Made by a program: the position numbers and the translations under genes. A stretch of DNA of 64,000 nucleotides from Prinia subflava (Eukaryota > Chordata > Aves > Passeriformes > Cisticolidae). The DNA is taken from positions 101,001-165,000 of the forward strand of contig NW_026961085.1 of the NCBI RefSeq assembly GCF_021018805.1, in the 5' to 3' direction. The notes below the pieces were generated by a model, which was not told the origin of the DNA, made no database searches, and saw only the letters and a program-made list of their open reading frames with translations. Shown piece after piece: positions 25,301-37,844 of this stretch. Each line of letters starts with the position of its first letter. Within the stretch, counting starts at the first letter, position 1.

Positions 25301-26836
25301 TGGCAATGGAAAATACTGGGATCTGAATAGTTGGGCTGAACCTTTGCTGGACCTGGATAAATTCTCATCCCAAGATTTTTTCTGATCATAGTTTTTTAAG
25401 TCCTGTCCTATTTTTGTAGAGGCTGAATAATTTCACAAGTAGCTGTTTCTTCTGAGCATTTCAGATTGCAGTTAGGTTATGGCAGGAGCGGTCAAGTCCC
25501 CAAATGTTCATCTCTGCTTTCCAGACCCCTCCCAGCTGTGCTGACAATGCCATTTGTTGTGTGGAACTGAAGGGATAAAGTGACTCAACTACGACATAAC
25601 CCACCACAAGAAAAGGTTTATTTTTCAGCTACGTCAGTGTCCTTTATGGTCATGCACAGCGGGAGACAGTGTCATAGTAAGAATGGACGAGTAGTCAGGA
25701 ATGACAGGCTTCCACTGTCATTCTGTGTCACTGTACCAAAATCACAATCCCTTGCTTGAGACTCTCTTCTCTCAGTCTTCTGGTTCTAATAGAAGCTGTT
25801 TTGAAGAAATAATTGTTTAAGGATGAAAGCCAAGTGTTCCCTGAAAAACACGCAAGTGAGCAAAGAGGGGGCTGGGAAGATTGCACAGAAATCACACAAA
25901 ATTACAATGGCCGAAATATTTATTCCCAAAGAAAAGGCCATCGAGCTTTTTTTATTATTTATTTATTTATGTATTTATTTATTACCTCTGGTAACAAATT
26001 CTGCTGGCTAAAACATCCAAAATGTAATCCTGGGTGCAGTACGGTAAGTGTTTCCACTGATGCTGCTGAAAAGTCACTCTGCCGCATTGACACTGACACA
26101 GAAGTGGAAAAAAATTTTTAGTTTTTAAAAATTCTGCAACTCTTTTCCTGGGAAACATAATAACAGACCTCCTAGGAAGGTATAATCTTTTTCCAACCTC
26201 CTTTTACTCTATTTTTTCTCTGCTCTGTTCCAGGATCTGCTGTGTTTCCAGTGCATCAACTTTTGAAGGCACAAGAGCATTTAAGTGGAAGGTAGCGTAT
26301 AAATCACTATCATTAAAAATAGAAAAAGAGGCAGAGATGGTCAGCAAAGAAGGATTTGGGAAGGCAAATCACCTGAGAAACTACTACAATTTCTTTATTA
26401 TTTTGAGAGCATAATATGCATCTTAATTAGAAATTACTATGTTAAATTACTATTGTTAAAATATACATCATGCTAGAAGATTTTGATTACATGTCTGGAC
26501 ACTAGCAAAATTCTAGCTGTGCTTAACAGAACATGTTACTGAGAGAGCCTAAGGGATTTTTTTCTTGGTAGGTTATTTTTCTTTCCCCAAGATTCTTCTA
26601 AGATATAAGAGAAGTTTGAGCCTGAAAATAGTTTAGCCCAAATACATGCACGTGCATTTTCTGGAGCTGCAGGCACAAACCCAAGTAGTTCTTACAATGA
26701 CAGACGGTAAACTTTCCCTGAAGCATCTTTCAGGTAACCAGTTAATTAGGTATTATGGTCACAGGGCTGAAGGGTGTGTGTGTATAAGAACAGGGAAGTG
26801 GAACACAGAGAAGAGCGCTGGGAGGTGGGAGTGTAA

Positions 26837-27640
26837 TGAATGAGTATGGTTCATGCTAAACTGTAACTTCATATATATTTAATATTAATAGGTTAGTGTT
26901 AAATTGTAACTTTATATTTAATGAATATTAGCAAAATTAATAGAACTAACTTCAGTAATGTAAGGAAGAGCCCTCCCCCCCTTCTCCTTGGCAAAATGCC
27001 ATGAGAAAACAGGATACTAAACCAAGGACAGTTAGTAGGGAGTAGAGTCCTTGAAGATGCTAAAAACAGGATTGAGATGAATCCAGGAAAATTGAGGTAA
27101 GTCCAGATGTTCCTTTCTTTTTAAAGACTTTTTTGCCTTATCTAATGGAACTTAACTATTTAGTTATATAACACTAGCTTGGCACACATGTATAACTTGC
27201 AAGGTCAAGCAAAGGACACAAGGCAGAGGAGTAACCTTCATCCCTGCGACCACCAAAAAGAGTCGGACGACCCTCATAAAGCAACTGGAGCATGCGCGAT
27301 GAAGAAAGTGATGCAGATTTCAAGAATCGAAACTGGGAGGAGACAATCGAAGATGGGAGGAGATGGGGTGTTAATTACAGTATAAAACTATAGATGGGAT
27401 AGGCTTTGATTCATACATGTAGTAGGGTCTTGAATCCTGCACATGTACCCCGGCCCAGCCGGCCTGCCTTTTGCTCATGCTTTATTGAATCGGACCCATT
27501 CACTGCTAAATTACTTTTATAAAGAATGGAATACATTTTTATTTGAATGTATCCTTTTATTTAATTATATTCATCTCAATTAAAAATTGCTGCTTAATTT
27601 CAACTTGGATGTTTTGGGGACCTTTTCATTTATAACATCA
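26837..27640 (+). mobile_element. LTR-like block, family unknown
   Basis: An AT-rich 5' part is followed by a compact promoter-like segment (GTATAAAACTATAG near 27,380) and a short GC-rich stretch, then an AT-rich tail ending near ACATCA. This resembles U3-R-U5, but I found no clear target duplication or second LTR. Confidence 0.3.
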
Positions 27641-28439
27641 GTGACCAGCTGGAATGAATGCATCTCTGCCTAGGATGCATGAGGAGCTGTCCAAGAGATT
27701 ACGAATCAGGATTAAGGGAGGACAGGGACAGGTGAGTTCATTGTGGAGTTTTGCTAAAGGCTACTCCACCCGGATGACTGAGTGGATGAGTCCCTCTGTA
27801 GATGGATGGACACTCATGATCACAAGCCCTGGTTCTCTTGGGGCACCTCAACCACCAGTCACACCTACCAAAATCACAGACAGCTCCTTCTCCTCTCTGT
27901 GTTTAGCTATTACCTTGCAGAACTCTTCTCAATCTGCTCTCTACTCCCACTTCATCTGATCTACCTGACTGCTTGGTAGCAACAGAGGGAGCATTGCTTT
28001 CCCCTGACATTGTCCTGCAGGGCGGCAGCCAGGTGAAATGGGCTCCATTCAGGTTTATGTGGCACAGGAAAATTAATATACATGAGAAACAAGACAGAAG
28101 TTGGGGAAATAACTGTAATCAATATATATTGAGTTCAAAGCCTCTTTCACTGGTGGCATAGTTTTATCCTCTTAGTACAAATAAAATGGGGAAAGTGTCA
28201 TTCAGCTACCACATCTATGTCCCTTCTTTCTTAGTTCAGTAACTTTTAAACTATGCATCATGGATTTCTAGGTGTACCAATACATCTGTATAACAGGCCA
28301 TTTTGATGCACCAGCCAAACTGTTAGTGGGAAATCTTATCAAGCCACCTGCAGTCTTGTTTTCAGGGTTCTCAGAAATTCATCAAGGTTACTGGGAAAAT
28401 AACAGGATTAAGATACGAACAGAGAGCCTGAGAAACTGT

Positions 28440-28680
28440 CCACAGAGAATGTAAACCCTAGATACAGAAGACGCAACATGATGATGGGCATTTGACCAAT
28501 TAGATGTCCTAAAGAAGATGTACCTACCGCTTGAACCAGCGACTTGGCCAACCAGGACTGTGTGCCCACGTGGGTTGTAGATTTTAGAATCTATAACTGG
28601 GATTGTAATGTAAACAATAAATGGCTTCTGGTGGAATCATATTGGTTTGGTATTCAGTTGCCAATATCCCCCCGAATCTA
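28440..28680 (+). mobile_element. Possible LTR fragment
   Basis: A compact non-coding block with AATAAA at about 28,615 and a following GGAATCATATTGGTTTGGTA segment resembles the 3' half of a retroviral LTR. Ends are not defined. Confidence 0.25.
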
Positions 28681-29441
28681 GGGATTTATGTAAATCTGTA
28701 TAAGTTAACTACAGTCCAATAAGAACAGCAAGCCAGCCTATGACAAAATGTACACTGAAGTTTTAATTCTGCAATTTCTGGTGTTACCTAACTGGACATG
28801 GTTACACCCTACCCATTTGTGCATATTTACTGTTCCAATCGTGCTTAAATTCCATCTCATTGAACAGAAGAGATCTGTACGTTTGCTGATAGGCCCTGAG
28901 GAATGGCAGATCAAAACAAACAGGAGGGCCTTCAATTTGTATCTCATGTATCTCAAAACATAACTTTTGCAAACGGCCAAGTTCTCTGCCCCTCTTTAGC
29001 CACTTCTCTTACACTTCAAGCTATCTTAATCTCTTAACTGTGTCAGTGTTACACCTTTAGTACACAGACCTAAGAAACAAAAGTTCTAAGAAAGCTGAGA
29101 GATTAAGTGCAGCAGCCCTGATCGTTGCCTGGTTTATCTGATGATAAGACGATAGATGACACTCATAATCTATGGACAGCATAAGAACAATTGCTTTCAG
29201 CAGTGCTTGAGTAGATGAGAGAGATATTTGGTACCTGCCCATAAAATACAATCAAAGAACAACTTCTGGCTTCTTACCATTAAGGTTCCTTTGAGTGTTT
29301 TTAGTAGCACAGCTCTTTGCCGGGATGGTTTGTATTTTCTAGGGAGCCCTACTTCCAGTTTGGCACAGAAGTGCAATGGACACATCTGTGGATGCTTAGC
29401 TTCTACTGGACACTGCTATTGTCAAGCGGGGCCTGACACAT

Positions 29442-30206
29442 TGTCTTGGGTTATATAACCAAAAATTAAAGTGTATTCTATTTCATCTGTAAAAAGCAGT
29501 TGAGAGATGGTTTCTCTTTTCTTTGTCTCTTGTAACTCCAGGGGGGAGGAGGGTGGATGCCTTCTGATAATAGACCATCTGTTAAAACTAGGTGGGACAG
29601 TGTTTCTTATCTCTTTCATCAACTTTGTCCACCTTCTGGGGGATATCTTTTGTTAATGGGCCATTAAGGCTCACCACATGACACATTACATCATCCCATT
29701 GTGAGATACACCACCCAGGGGGGAGGAGCCAACCATTCCCTATCCAGATAAAAATGGGGACACAGGGACCCCAGACATCCTCTTTTCCACTGGATTCTCA
29801 GAGGAAGACTAGACTCATCTCACCACCACTGAACCTGTCTATAGAATCATCTCTCCTTCAAGAGAACCACATCTGTCACTCCAGGAGGACTTATTTGGAC
29901 TGTTTCCACCACCCTGGCCAACAGGGTGTCAGGTCATATTCCTGACTCTGTCAGAGTTTTCTAGGACTTTTGTTTGTTTGCTTGTGTTTTTTTTTGGGGG
30001 GTGGTGTTTTTTGTTTGTTTGTTTTTATTACTGCATTTGCATTTTTATTATTCCTAGTGAAGAACAGTTATTCCTATTCCCATATTTTTGCCTGAAAGCT
30101 CCTAATTGCAAAATTGTAATAATTTGGAGAGAGGAGGTTTTACATTCTCCATTCCAAGGGAAACTCCAGTTTTCCCTGACAGATACCTGTCTTTCCAAAC
30201 CAAGAC
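29442..30206 (+). mobile_element. ERV LTR of the TGTCTTGGGTT family
   Basis: Starts TGTCTTGGGTTATATAACC and ends CTTTCCAAACCAAGAC. It shares long segments with the elements at 43,522, 51,974 (reversed) and 60,863, for example TCCAGGAGGACTTATTTGGA and GACTCTGTCAG. A simple target duplication is not visible, probably because it is part of a partial provirus. Confidence 0.75.
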
Positions 30207-30760
30207 CCCCAGTGTAGGGCTCAAGGGCATTAGGAGAAAAGAATAACAGTTCTTGGGTGACTTAGGTTCTTGTGTACTAGATATGGAGGCCTCATTGGAC
30301 AGCATCATGTGGTCTAGCTTGCCCTGGTTTGGGTGGCATGTGGTTGTGGCTGTGTTTCTGCCATTTACAGGCCCTTATCTAAACATGGGTCCTATAACTA
30401 AGGCTACTGTGGCTGTTACCCAGTTTATTTTATGAGTTAATACGGTGAGGAATTAATGGATTTTTAACTTCCTCTGGAAGGCAGGTACATAGATTCAGAG
30501 CTATCACACCCCAACTGAGTTTTTTGGGATTACTTTAACAATGGTACGTACTGTGAGGAAATGACACCGGGAGAAATCTTTTCCCAACACTTCACCCAGC
30601 TCTTTGGGCCTACCCCACCCGTTTTTGAAGGGTTTAAATCTTCTCTAAATGCTAGTAATATTGTACAATGGCTGGTATTGCTTACAGGCCTATTCTATTT
30701 AGCATTCAGAGATAAAGCGAGACTGACCTGGATAACCACCTGTCTTGGTTTGGAAACAGT
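30207..30760 (+). mobile_element. Partial ERV internal region and start of a second LTR
   Basis: After the LTR, about 530 bp of unique sequence includes a 72-codon open frame (30561-30779) with a hydrophobic segment (WLVLLTGLFYLAF). At 30,744 TGTCTTGGTTTGG, the family's LTR start, appears again but the LTR does not continue. This looks like an internally deleted provirus remnant; the protein class is not identified. Confidence 0.4.
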
Positions 30761-30901
30761 TCTCGTGTGGCACCGGTAAATGCACTAGCAGCATCAGTTC
30801 ATCCATATCTGTTGCTAGCCATGATTTTTTTAATTATTATTATTTTGAACATGGGTGCTTGAATCTAGATTTAATTTTGCCTTTCTCACTTCTTTTCTTA
30901 G

Positions 30902-31087
30902 AGATTTCTTCACATTGTTTTCCAAAAGATTTCTGTGAACTCACTTTCAACTCTCTTTGGCAATTTGAATTTGACCTTCTGAATTATATGTCAGGACATT
31001 TTCAGCAGAATTTAATGTGCTTTTCTTCAACCCCAGAGCAGGCAGTAGGTACTATGTCTACTTGGCATCAGGAATTTCGGAACACAG
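30902..31087 (+). CDS. Candidate internal exon of an unidentified gene
   Basis: A strong pyrimidine tract (TTTCTCACTTCTTTTCTTAG) precedes the block and CACAG/GTAGGT follows it. The open frame covers 61 codons and includes FNSLWQFEFDLLNYMSG. No family is recognised. It lies directly beside an ERV fragment (29,442-30,760) but does not look retroviral. Confidence 0.45.
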
Positions 31088-32082
31088 GTAGGTTGTGATG
31101 ATGGAAAGACTGATGAGTCTTTCCACCAAGTGCTGCAGTTCAGCAATAGAATTTGGTGAATTTACATTAGATTACATGTCATAAGAGTGTCTGCCTTGCA
31201 GAATTTAGTCTAGCAGGTTGTCAGCGAGATATGATTTCACCATGATGAAATAGATGAAATTAATTTGATTTCTCTTTTTCTTCCAAGAAAAAATATGCAA
31301 GTATGCACTTGGCATCAGTGTGGCACCTTGAGCTGGGACCATGCCACAGTCTACAAAATCATGGCTTCATGTTCTTCATGGGCACATATTGCCATCACAA
31401 TGAAGTGCAGAGCTTGGAATGAGCCACAGATGCAAATAACAGATGAAATTTCATAGAACTACTCCAGTTTGATGGAATGGGATAACTGGAAGAGCAATTG
31501 CAAATCACTAATTCCCCATCTCTCTTAGCCACACTTGTGTTACAGAGTTGTTGTTTTCCATTAGAATCAGTCATATTTTTGTAATTTAAACTTCAGAATA
31601 ACCAAGGTGCTAAAAAAACTAGCCCAAAACAAATAATACTGCTGGATATGTTCTGCAATATTATCAGTATTTACATTTTTGTGTGAGGCCTGTGTTCTGC
31701 ACTGAGAGGTGTGGATCCTTTAGCATCTCAATAAGGAACACACTTAAAGTTTCATTTTAAAATTAAAAAATACTTTAAATACTATTTATTATAACAAAGA
31801 CTATCAGAAGACAAAAACACAGATAACCCCATACCCCTTTAGGTGCTGTGAGTCTTGAGGGTGTAGCACACACACAGTGCTCCATGCAGACCTTGTCCAT
31901 AGCAGAGAATCTCCTTTTTCAGTCAACTGAACCGTTTTATTATTTTCATACAAGGAAACAACTCTGTTTATTTCTACAGTCAAGTTGAACATCGTGAATC
32001 ATGAATATTCATGTTGGTCCTGAAAAATCTCTGTTATCATGTCATGTCCTGCTGCTAAATGGGTTTGTTTGTTTGTTTGTAG

Positions 32083-32288
32083 GATTTGGTGAAACAGAAG
32101 ATAAAGTGTCAACTGACCAAGCAGCAAAAGTCTGCTCTGAAGCAACGGCTGCAAAAATGGGGAGGCAAATATTTACACCAAGCAACATTGAGAAAATATG
32201 CACAACATTAAGTCAAGCTTGGATGCAGCCAATTTCTGGGGATAATTTATTAAAGCTCCTGTGGAATATGAGGAAGGTATACAGCTGA
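32083..32288 (+). CDS. Candidate terminal exon of an unidentified gene
   Basis: The acceptor is GTTTGTTTGTAG. The frame set by the exon at 30902-31087 stays open for 68 codons (including IFTPSNIEKICTTLSQAW and LLKLLWNMRK) to TGA. AATAAA at 32371-32376 fits a terminal exon. No domain is recognised. An alternative is an internal exon ending at AGGAAG/GTATAC (32277). Confidence 0.45.
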
Positions 32289-32677
32289 AAGGATCGTGTT
32301 AATTTATCAATAATCCTTTTATGTAAAGGAGAAATCTTTGCCATGCAAATCAGATGTTTTTCTGGGGGCTAATAAACCTCATTCTCATTCCTGTGACTTT
32401 TACTGTGAGGTTGTGTTTTGTGTTTCTAGTCAAAACTCTTGACTGTAATTTACATTATATTGATTAAGACTATGACAGGATTTTCCAGCAGTATTTTGTC
32501 ATAACTGAATGTTATGTGATGTGTTTGTTGTGCAGAGGCACAAAAAGTCTTTTTCTTTTCCTCAGTTGTAGATGCACAGTTATTTGTGTAAATGTAAAAT
32601 GGAATAGTTTTTGCTGACTTAGTCAGACGTAACAAAACTTGGTTCATTGGCTGAAATACTCATTTAGTGCAGGATGT

Positions 32678-33126
32678 TGTTGCGAGAAAGAAGCCGAGTA
32701 TCAAACAGGCATCAATACGATTGGGTTTGATCTCTCAGTTTATTACTTGTATTCTACTTTTATTAGGTTACAAAAAATAAAGCAAGCACAGCTAAACAGT
32801 TGGTGATTGGCTAAAAGTACATATGCATATACCTTAAATGATTGTTCATTGGGCTACGTTTTTTGGCATATAATTTGCCTTTGTTCTACCTTATGAACAG
32901 CATTCTGTTTTCTACATCCATGAAAAGGCCTAACAAGTTGTTACACATCTTCAGCATCTGTGAGAAGGAACACTAAATCATTACAATTGCTGCTTTCTTA
33001 TTAATTCAAGGCGTTCAAGACCTGCACAGGACCAGTACAGACTCTCATACCGTTCCTTGGTAGCAGGGATTGTTCAAACCCCCTATCGATAAATCATGGC
33101 CTCACTCTTCTAAAAATTCCTCTACA
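32678..33126 (-). repeat. 3' LTR of the provirus (449 bp)
   Basis: On the minus strand it runs TGTAGAGGAATTTTTAGAAG to CTCGCAACA. It pairs with 40359-40808 and with the solo LTR at 46660-47108. Confidence 0.97.
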
Positions 33127-33686
33127 ATTCCCCCCCCCCCCTTTTTTTTTTTTTGAACAATCCATGCTTGATTTATTACCTTCTGCAAACCTTTTTTCAC
33201 ACAAGAGAGTGCCAGGCATCCAACAAGAACAAAGATCAGAAAATATCCACAAAATCATAAACCTTCTACAATCAATTCTTTCAGCCAATTAGGAATGTTA
33301 CCAAAGCAATTGGTCAGCCAGCTATCAAATAGGCCTTGCTCTTGTTGAATACTCTGAACAAGCTGTCTCAAGTATTGTAATTCACCGTGATCACTTAAAT
33401 TCATACAACACATTCCCGCAAAATCCTCACATCCGTGTCCCTGTGCCAGCAACCAAAAATCAATCACAGCTCTGTTTTGCAAAAGGGCATCCCTTAAACT
33501 ATTTTGATCCATTAGCAATTCTTCTATTACCATGGTAGTTGCATTTGCTCGCTTTTCAGCCCAACAAGCTAAACGTGCTAAATTTTTCAAAGCGTCTCCA
33601 GCAGCTGCACCTGGTGTAAAAATGGGTAATGAAACTCTTGCTGTAACACTCATCAATTCAACCTTGTCATTACATTTTGGTGTCAA
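33094..33686 (-). pseudogene. Proviral Env transmembrane subunit, truncated
   Basis: Heptad-like segment and immunosuppressive-like region (LQNRAVIDFWLLAQGHG) lead to a CX6CC motif (CEDFAGMCC), the disulfide motif of alpha- and gammaretroviral Env; closest by eye to the avian sarcoma-leukosis type. A stop after VEGL (33255) removes the membrane anchor, whose region is only seen in another frame (33094-33288). Confidence 0.88.
33130..33154 (-). promoter_or_regulatory. Polypurine tract of the provirus
   Basis: On the minus strand, thirteen A are followed by twelve G and then AAT before the 3' LTR start. It is the plus-strand primer for reverse transcription; the long homopolymers may have expanded after insertion. 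Confidence 0.9.
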
Positions 33687-33689
33687 TCC

Positions 33690-34490
33690 TAACTATCGTC
33701 TCTGTCTTTGCTCATGATCTGCCATGATCATATCAAGGTATTGTCTCATAGATGGAGCAAAAAAGTTAGTTTTCCCAAGTAGCATGGATCCCCAAACACA
33801 TTCGAGGGGATTCCTTGCCAGGCACGGTCCCCACAAATTAAAAATATATTTGGAGGAAGAGCTTTTGGGGTGCCATTGTTCCAAAGTTTCATTTGATTTT
33901 TGATATTTTGCATGCCAAAACATCCAAAACCCTGAACTGATTTAGAGGTGGTGTTACCTCCACAATAGCTATTTATACCATTAAATGTGTACCATGGTGA
34001 CACAGAAGTCACATTTGTCCATCTTGACCATCTTTGTAGGTTTTTAAATTGTAGATCCACCAAATCCAAAACATGTTTGTGTCCAATTTTTTGAAGAATT
34101 GCCAATGGGCTGAGACCCCAATAAGTCCTGTTCCTGTGGGTACCATGGCAATGGTTTCATTAATTTAGGAATCAATTCAGCCATACAACGAGCATCTGAC
34201 ATTTTTTCTACGTTTTCCTGTGCTATAACCTTTGAACTCTGAAACATTTATTCCAGGAATCCCTATCAGACGAGTTCTGAAGGGGTTTCCTGCAGAAGTC
34301 ATGGATAAACAAAAAGAACTCTGACCTGTCTCATCTGCCCATGTGGCCCACATATTTTGGGGCACATCTATTTGGTGGAGGATACAGTTTGTTCTGCTCC
34401 ACAATAACGATGTGACCATTCCAACAAAGAAGTGAGTAGGCTTGATTCTGAAATAGCAAAAACTTTGTTGATTGCCCATTTTGTGCAGGC
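33690..34490 (-). pseudogene. Proviral Env surface subunit remnant
   Basis: Overlapping broken frames (34177-34479, 34044-34247, 33746-34105, 33693-33923) contain several Cys, Trp and N-glycosylation-like Asn residues, as in a retroviral surface glycoprotein. The order between integrase and the transmembrane subunit supports the call; sequence similarity itself is weak to me. Confidence 0.6.
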
Positions 34491-34777
34491 TAAAACAATC
34501 TCTTCTCTATTTTCTGGCATCTAATTCCTCAAATCTCCCTCAAATGTCTGCTGGCCAAAAGGATCAATTCATCAAAAGCAAAAACAAAGCTTAAAACAAT
34601 GACGACAGCATAAAATTAAAGGAACTAACATAAAACATTTAAAACAAGCTAAATTAAACACTCTTAATTCTACAGATATTGTTAAATTCTCAAATAATGG
34701 TCCATTAAAGATTTGACGCTATGTCTTCAGAATCTGAATGTGAACACTTCAATAAATTAGTCAATCATGTAATTCGT

Positions 34778-35203
34778 TCAGTGAGACACAATCTTTATCT
34801 CCACTGTCTTCTTCGTCCATGCAGGTCTTGTAAATCTGCTGGGCACCCACAATGGACCTTCACCTGTGGAAACACACATATAACCTCTACCATTAAAAAG
34901 AACTGGTGCAGGCCCTTCCCAGATACCTGTTTTAGGGTTCCAGTAGGACACAAGCAAATCAGGAAGACTCTGTGGCCTTCCACTTTTTACAGTCCAATGG
35001 TGAATCACAACAGGTGGTTCTTCATGTCCTTCAGTGAGACATAAAAAATTCATTGTGAACAAAACCTTATTAAGTCTTTGATGAGGATCTTTCTCATCTC
35101 CTTTCTGCTTTTGCAAATAACTTTTCGGTACTTGATGGGTACGTTCAATGACAGCTTGACCAGTGGAAGAATGTGGAATAGCGTGATATGTTTCACACCC
35201 CAT
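34778..35203 (-). pseudogene. Proviral integrase C-terminal part, frameshifted
   Basis: Continues integrase with the catalytic Glu in AVIERTHQ and the DNA-binding end (GPAPVLFNGRGYMCV, then GPLWVPSRFTRP). It begins where the preceding frame is lost. Confidence 0.85.
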
Positions 35204-36054
35204 CGTTTCATAAATACATTGACAGTTTCACTGATGTAGGCAGGACCATTATCTGTTTCTACAGTTTCTGGCACGTCCATAACAGCGAAACAAGCAGTGA
35301 GATGTTTACATACATGCCTACCTTTTTCTCTCACTTGATCAGTGGCCCATACCATTTTTGAATATGTGTCTACAGATACATGTACATATTTCAACCTTCC
35401 AAATTCTGCTACATGTGTAACATCCATTTGCCAAATCTCTAACGCTTTGAGACCCTTAGGATTAACACCCAAATCAAGGCCTGGCCCATGATTACCACAT
35501 TGTGGACAAGCATGAACAATTCCTTTTGCCTCAGCATGTGAGAGTCCAAACTGTCTTTTTAAAGCTTTTGCATTTTGATGAAATATGTCATGACTGTTTA
35601 GTGCTTGACCAAACTGATCTTGGGGAGGCATGTGCTGAACTGTGCTCACAAGTGCATCAGCACGAGCATTTCCCTCTCCTAAACCTTGATCCCACTGATG
35701 ACTTCGAATGTGAATAACACAGTATGGTTCTGTTTGAATTTTAACTGCACTTCTGAGTTGCATAAACAATTGCCCTAATTTTACATGTTTTGTTTCCCTC
35801 AACAAAACATCATCAATTCTTTGTGCAACCCCAACAACATAAAGAGAATCAGATACTACATTCAAAGGTTCCTGATGCCAGGTAGACATGGCCCAACACA
35901 CTGCTGACAGTTCCAAAGTCTGCAGTGAATCTCCAACACTTCCTTGAAGGTGTTGAGATTTCCAGACATTACCTTCTTTCCAAACATAAACTGCTTTGTG
36001 TGAGGCCTTTCCAGCATCAGTAAATACAGTTCTACCTTTCACAGGTGGTTGCAT
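35050..36054 (-). pseudogene. Proviral RNase H and integrase, longest open segment (334 codons)
   Basis: RNase H acidic residues are visible in FTDAGKASHKA, LELSAV, VVSDSLYV and NARADAL. The integrase zinc-binding HHCC follows (HDIFH, then CPQC), and two of three catalytic residues are seen in WQMDVTHV and ETDNGPAYIS. A frameshift near 35,200 moves the third catalytic residue to another frame (34778-35203). Confidence 0.9.
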
Positions 36055-36118
36055 ACCTTTTGGTTGTTCAATCTATCGATTTTTCTTGATGATCTGCCAC
36101 AGAGATCCCTTTGGTTGT

Positions 36119-36549
36119 TCAGAATGAATCACACCTGAATATTCTGACAATGCTTCTTGCAATGGACACGCATGTTGAAGCTGCCATGCAAGACCCTCTG
36201 CTTGGACAGGTATACTGATGTCTACAGATTCTGTCCCAGAAATTTCTACAATTCTGTTCTACTCTCTCCAAATGACAGTACCGATAGCTTCTGTCTGAGT
36301 GTAAATACTTACAGGTGGTGAGGCGGGCAGAAAAATCCATTCTAAAATTAAAAATTCAGAAATTTTAGATTGTTTCTTATTTTGTTTCTTTTTACTGTCA
36401 TTGTCAATGGCATCAATGGCAAGTATTTCCCCTCCTGGGTCATACTCCTCCTTTTTCTTTTGCCATTGACAGATGACTGCAAAAGGGATATCTTCTGCAT
36501 TAACAACTAAAAGAGACAAAGGCACCTCATGAGTAGTCGAGAGGCCCAA
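36119..36549 (-). pseudogene. Proviral RT connection region, degraded
   Basis: Weakly preserved open segments (36259-36549 and 36119-36340) lie between the RT thumb and RNase H and fit the connection domain by position. They are in different frames. Confidence 0.55.
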
Positions 36550-36559
36550 CCTGACTGAA

Positions 36560-37446
36560 GTTTGTTACTTAGCATTAACAAACACTCTCACAGTTTATCA
36601 GATAATTGACAGGACTGATCCAGTAGCATTACCTTTTAAAGGTGGCAACGATGGGCAAAGATCCTCATTTATAATTCCCACAATGGTCCAACCCCATTGT
36701 AAATCACCCAAAAGCTGTTGAGCATCTTTCAAAGCAGAAATGGAAAGAGTAATTTTTTGTGAGCTTATTTGAGAATCAGAAGTGTTCCACACGAAATATT
36801 TCCATGGAGCCGTCAATTGAATTTTTTCAGGGGCTACAACAGGCCTTTATTTTCTAACAATGAACAAATATCTTTGATTCCTGAGCACTAAATGCGTGTT
36901 GCCATGCAAATAAAATGTCATCCATGTAGTGATAAATGACAGCATCATTAAAACGCTGTTGAATTGGTTTCAAGGCGCAAGCAACATAAAGTTGGCACAA
37001 GCAAGGACTGTCTCACATTCTCTGGACTAAAACTGTCCATTCAAATCGTTGGGCTGGTTCATCTGTATTTACAGATGGCACAGTGAACGCAAACCTTTGA
37101 GTGTCTTGCGAACAAAGTGGAGTAGTGAAAAAACAATCTTTTAAATCAATAACTAACAAGGGCAAATTTTGTGGTAACATGACTGGAGATGGTAAACGTG
37201 ATTGCAAAGCTCCCATTGCTTGCATCTGTGAAGTGACTTGTTGTAAGTCATGTAACAATCTCCATTTACCTGATTTTTTGGGAATTACAAAAATTGGCAT
37301 GTTCCGGGGACTAACTGATGTTTTAACATGTCCTGCAGCTCATTGTTCTGCACCTAATTGATGAGCAATTTTCAGCCTCTCAGTTGTCATTGGCCACTGA
37401 TCCACCCAAACAGATTTTTCTGTGAGCCATTTGAGGGCTGGGACTG
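36560..37446 (-). pseudogene. Proviral reverse transcriptase remnant
   Basis: Fingers and palm are seen at 37013-37300 (FVIPKKSGKWRLLHDLQ and VIDLKDCFFTTPL, with the first catalytic Asp). The YMDD active-site codons are at 36917-36928. The thumb is at 36598-36816 (DAQQLLGDLQWGW). Several frameshifts separate these blocks. Confidence 0.88.
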
Positions 37447-37457
37447 GAGGCTGCTCT

Positions 37458-37844
37458 TCAGTGGCCTAACTTCAAAAGACTGAATTGGAGTAGTAGTAAG
37501 AACAACCCCAATTTGTGACAAAATATCCCTCCAATCAATCCCTGTAAATCTCCTGGCAAGGGTATCACATAAGGTCTTAATGTAACTGACTGTCCCTCAG
37601 GTGACTCTCCCTCAAGGAAACAAAATGTGACTGGATGCATGCTGACAAGAGGAGCAGATGCACCACCAACACCTAGCACTTGGCCTGGTGGTACTTGAAG
37701 AGGCCACTCAGCAGGCCATGCTGTTTTATTTAATATAGAAACATCTGCTCCCATTTCAAGCGTTGCAACAATGCTTTTTGTTTTTCTCAAACATGTGATA
37801 GTAATTGTCTGCATAGTCTTTGTGACATTGTTTGTGTAAAACAA
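37458..37844 (-). pseudogene. Proviral aspartic protease remnant
   Basis: The active-site region reads LEMGADVSIL, so the catalytic Asp-Thr-Gly is altered to Glu-Met-Gly and the enzyme would be dead. A flap-like segment VLGVGGASAP and the C-terminal GLIGG follow. It is out of frame with the preceding dUTPase. Confidence 0.8.

Larger units (their letters stand above)
23423..32288 (+). other. Unidentified plus-strand gene candidate (exon-like blocks)
   Basis: Open blocks with splice-like borders lie at 23423-23512, 26234-26291, 27674-27731, 30902-31087 and 32083-32288. Phases agree in two joins: 26291 leaves two bases that 27674 completes, and 31087 leaves one base that 32083 completes. The last block ends in TGA (32286-32288) with AATAAA at 32371. 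I recognise no domain or family. The 23,423 block is the weakest. It may be a degraded gene, since other expected exons are missing between 27,731 and 30,902. Confidence 0.35.

Noticed and set aside
31265..31456. 63-codon plus-strand frame near 31.3 kb
   Set aside because: No clear acceptor and donor in phase with the flanking candidate exons; probably chance.
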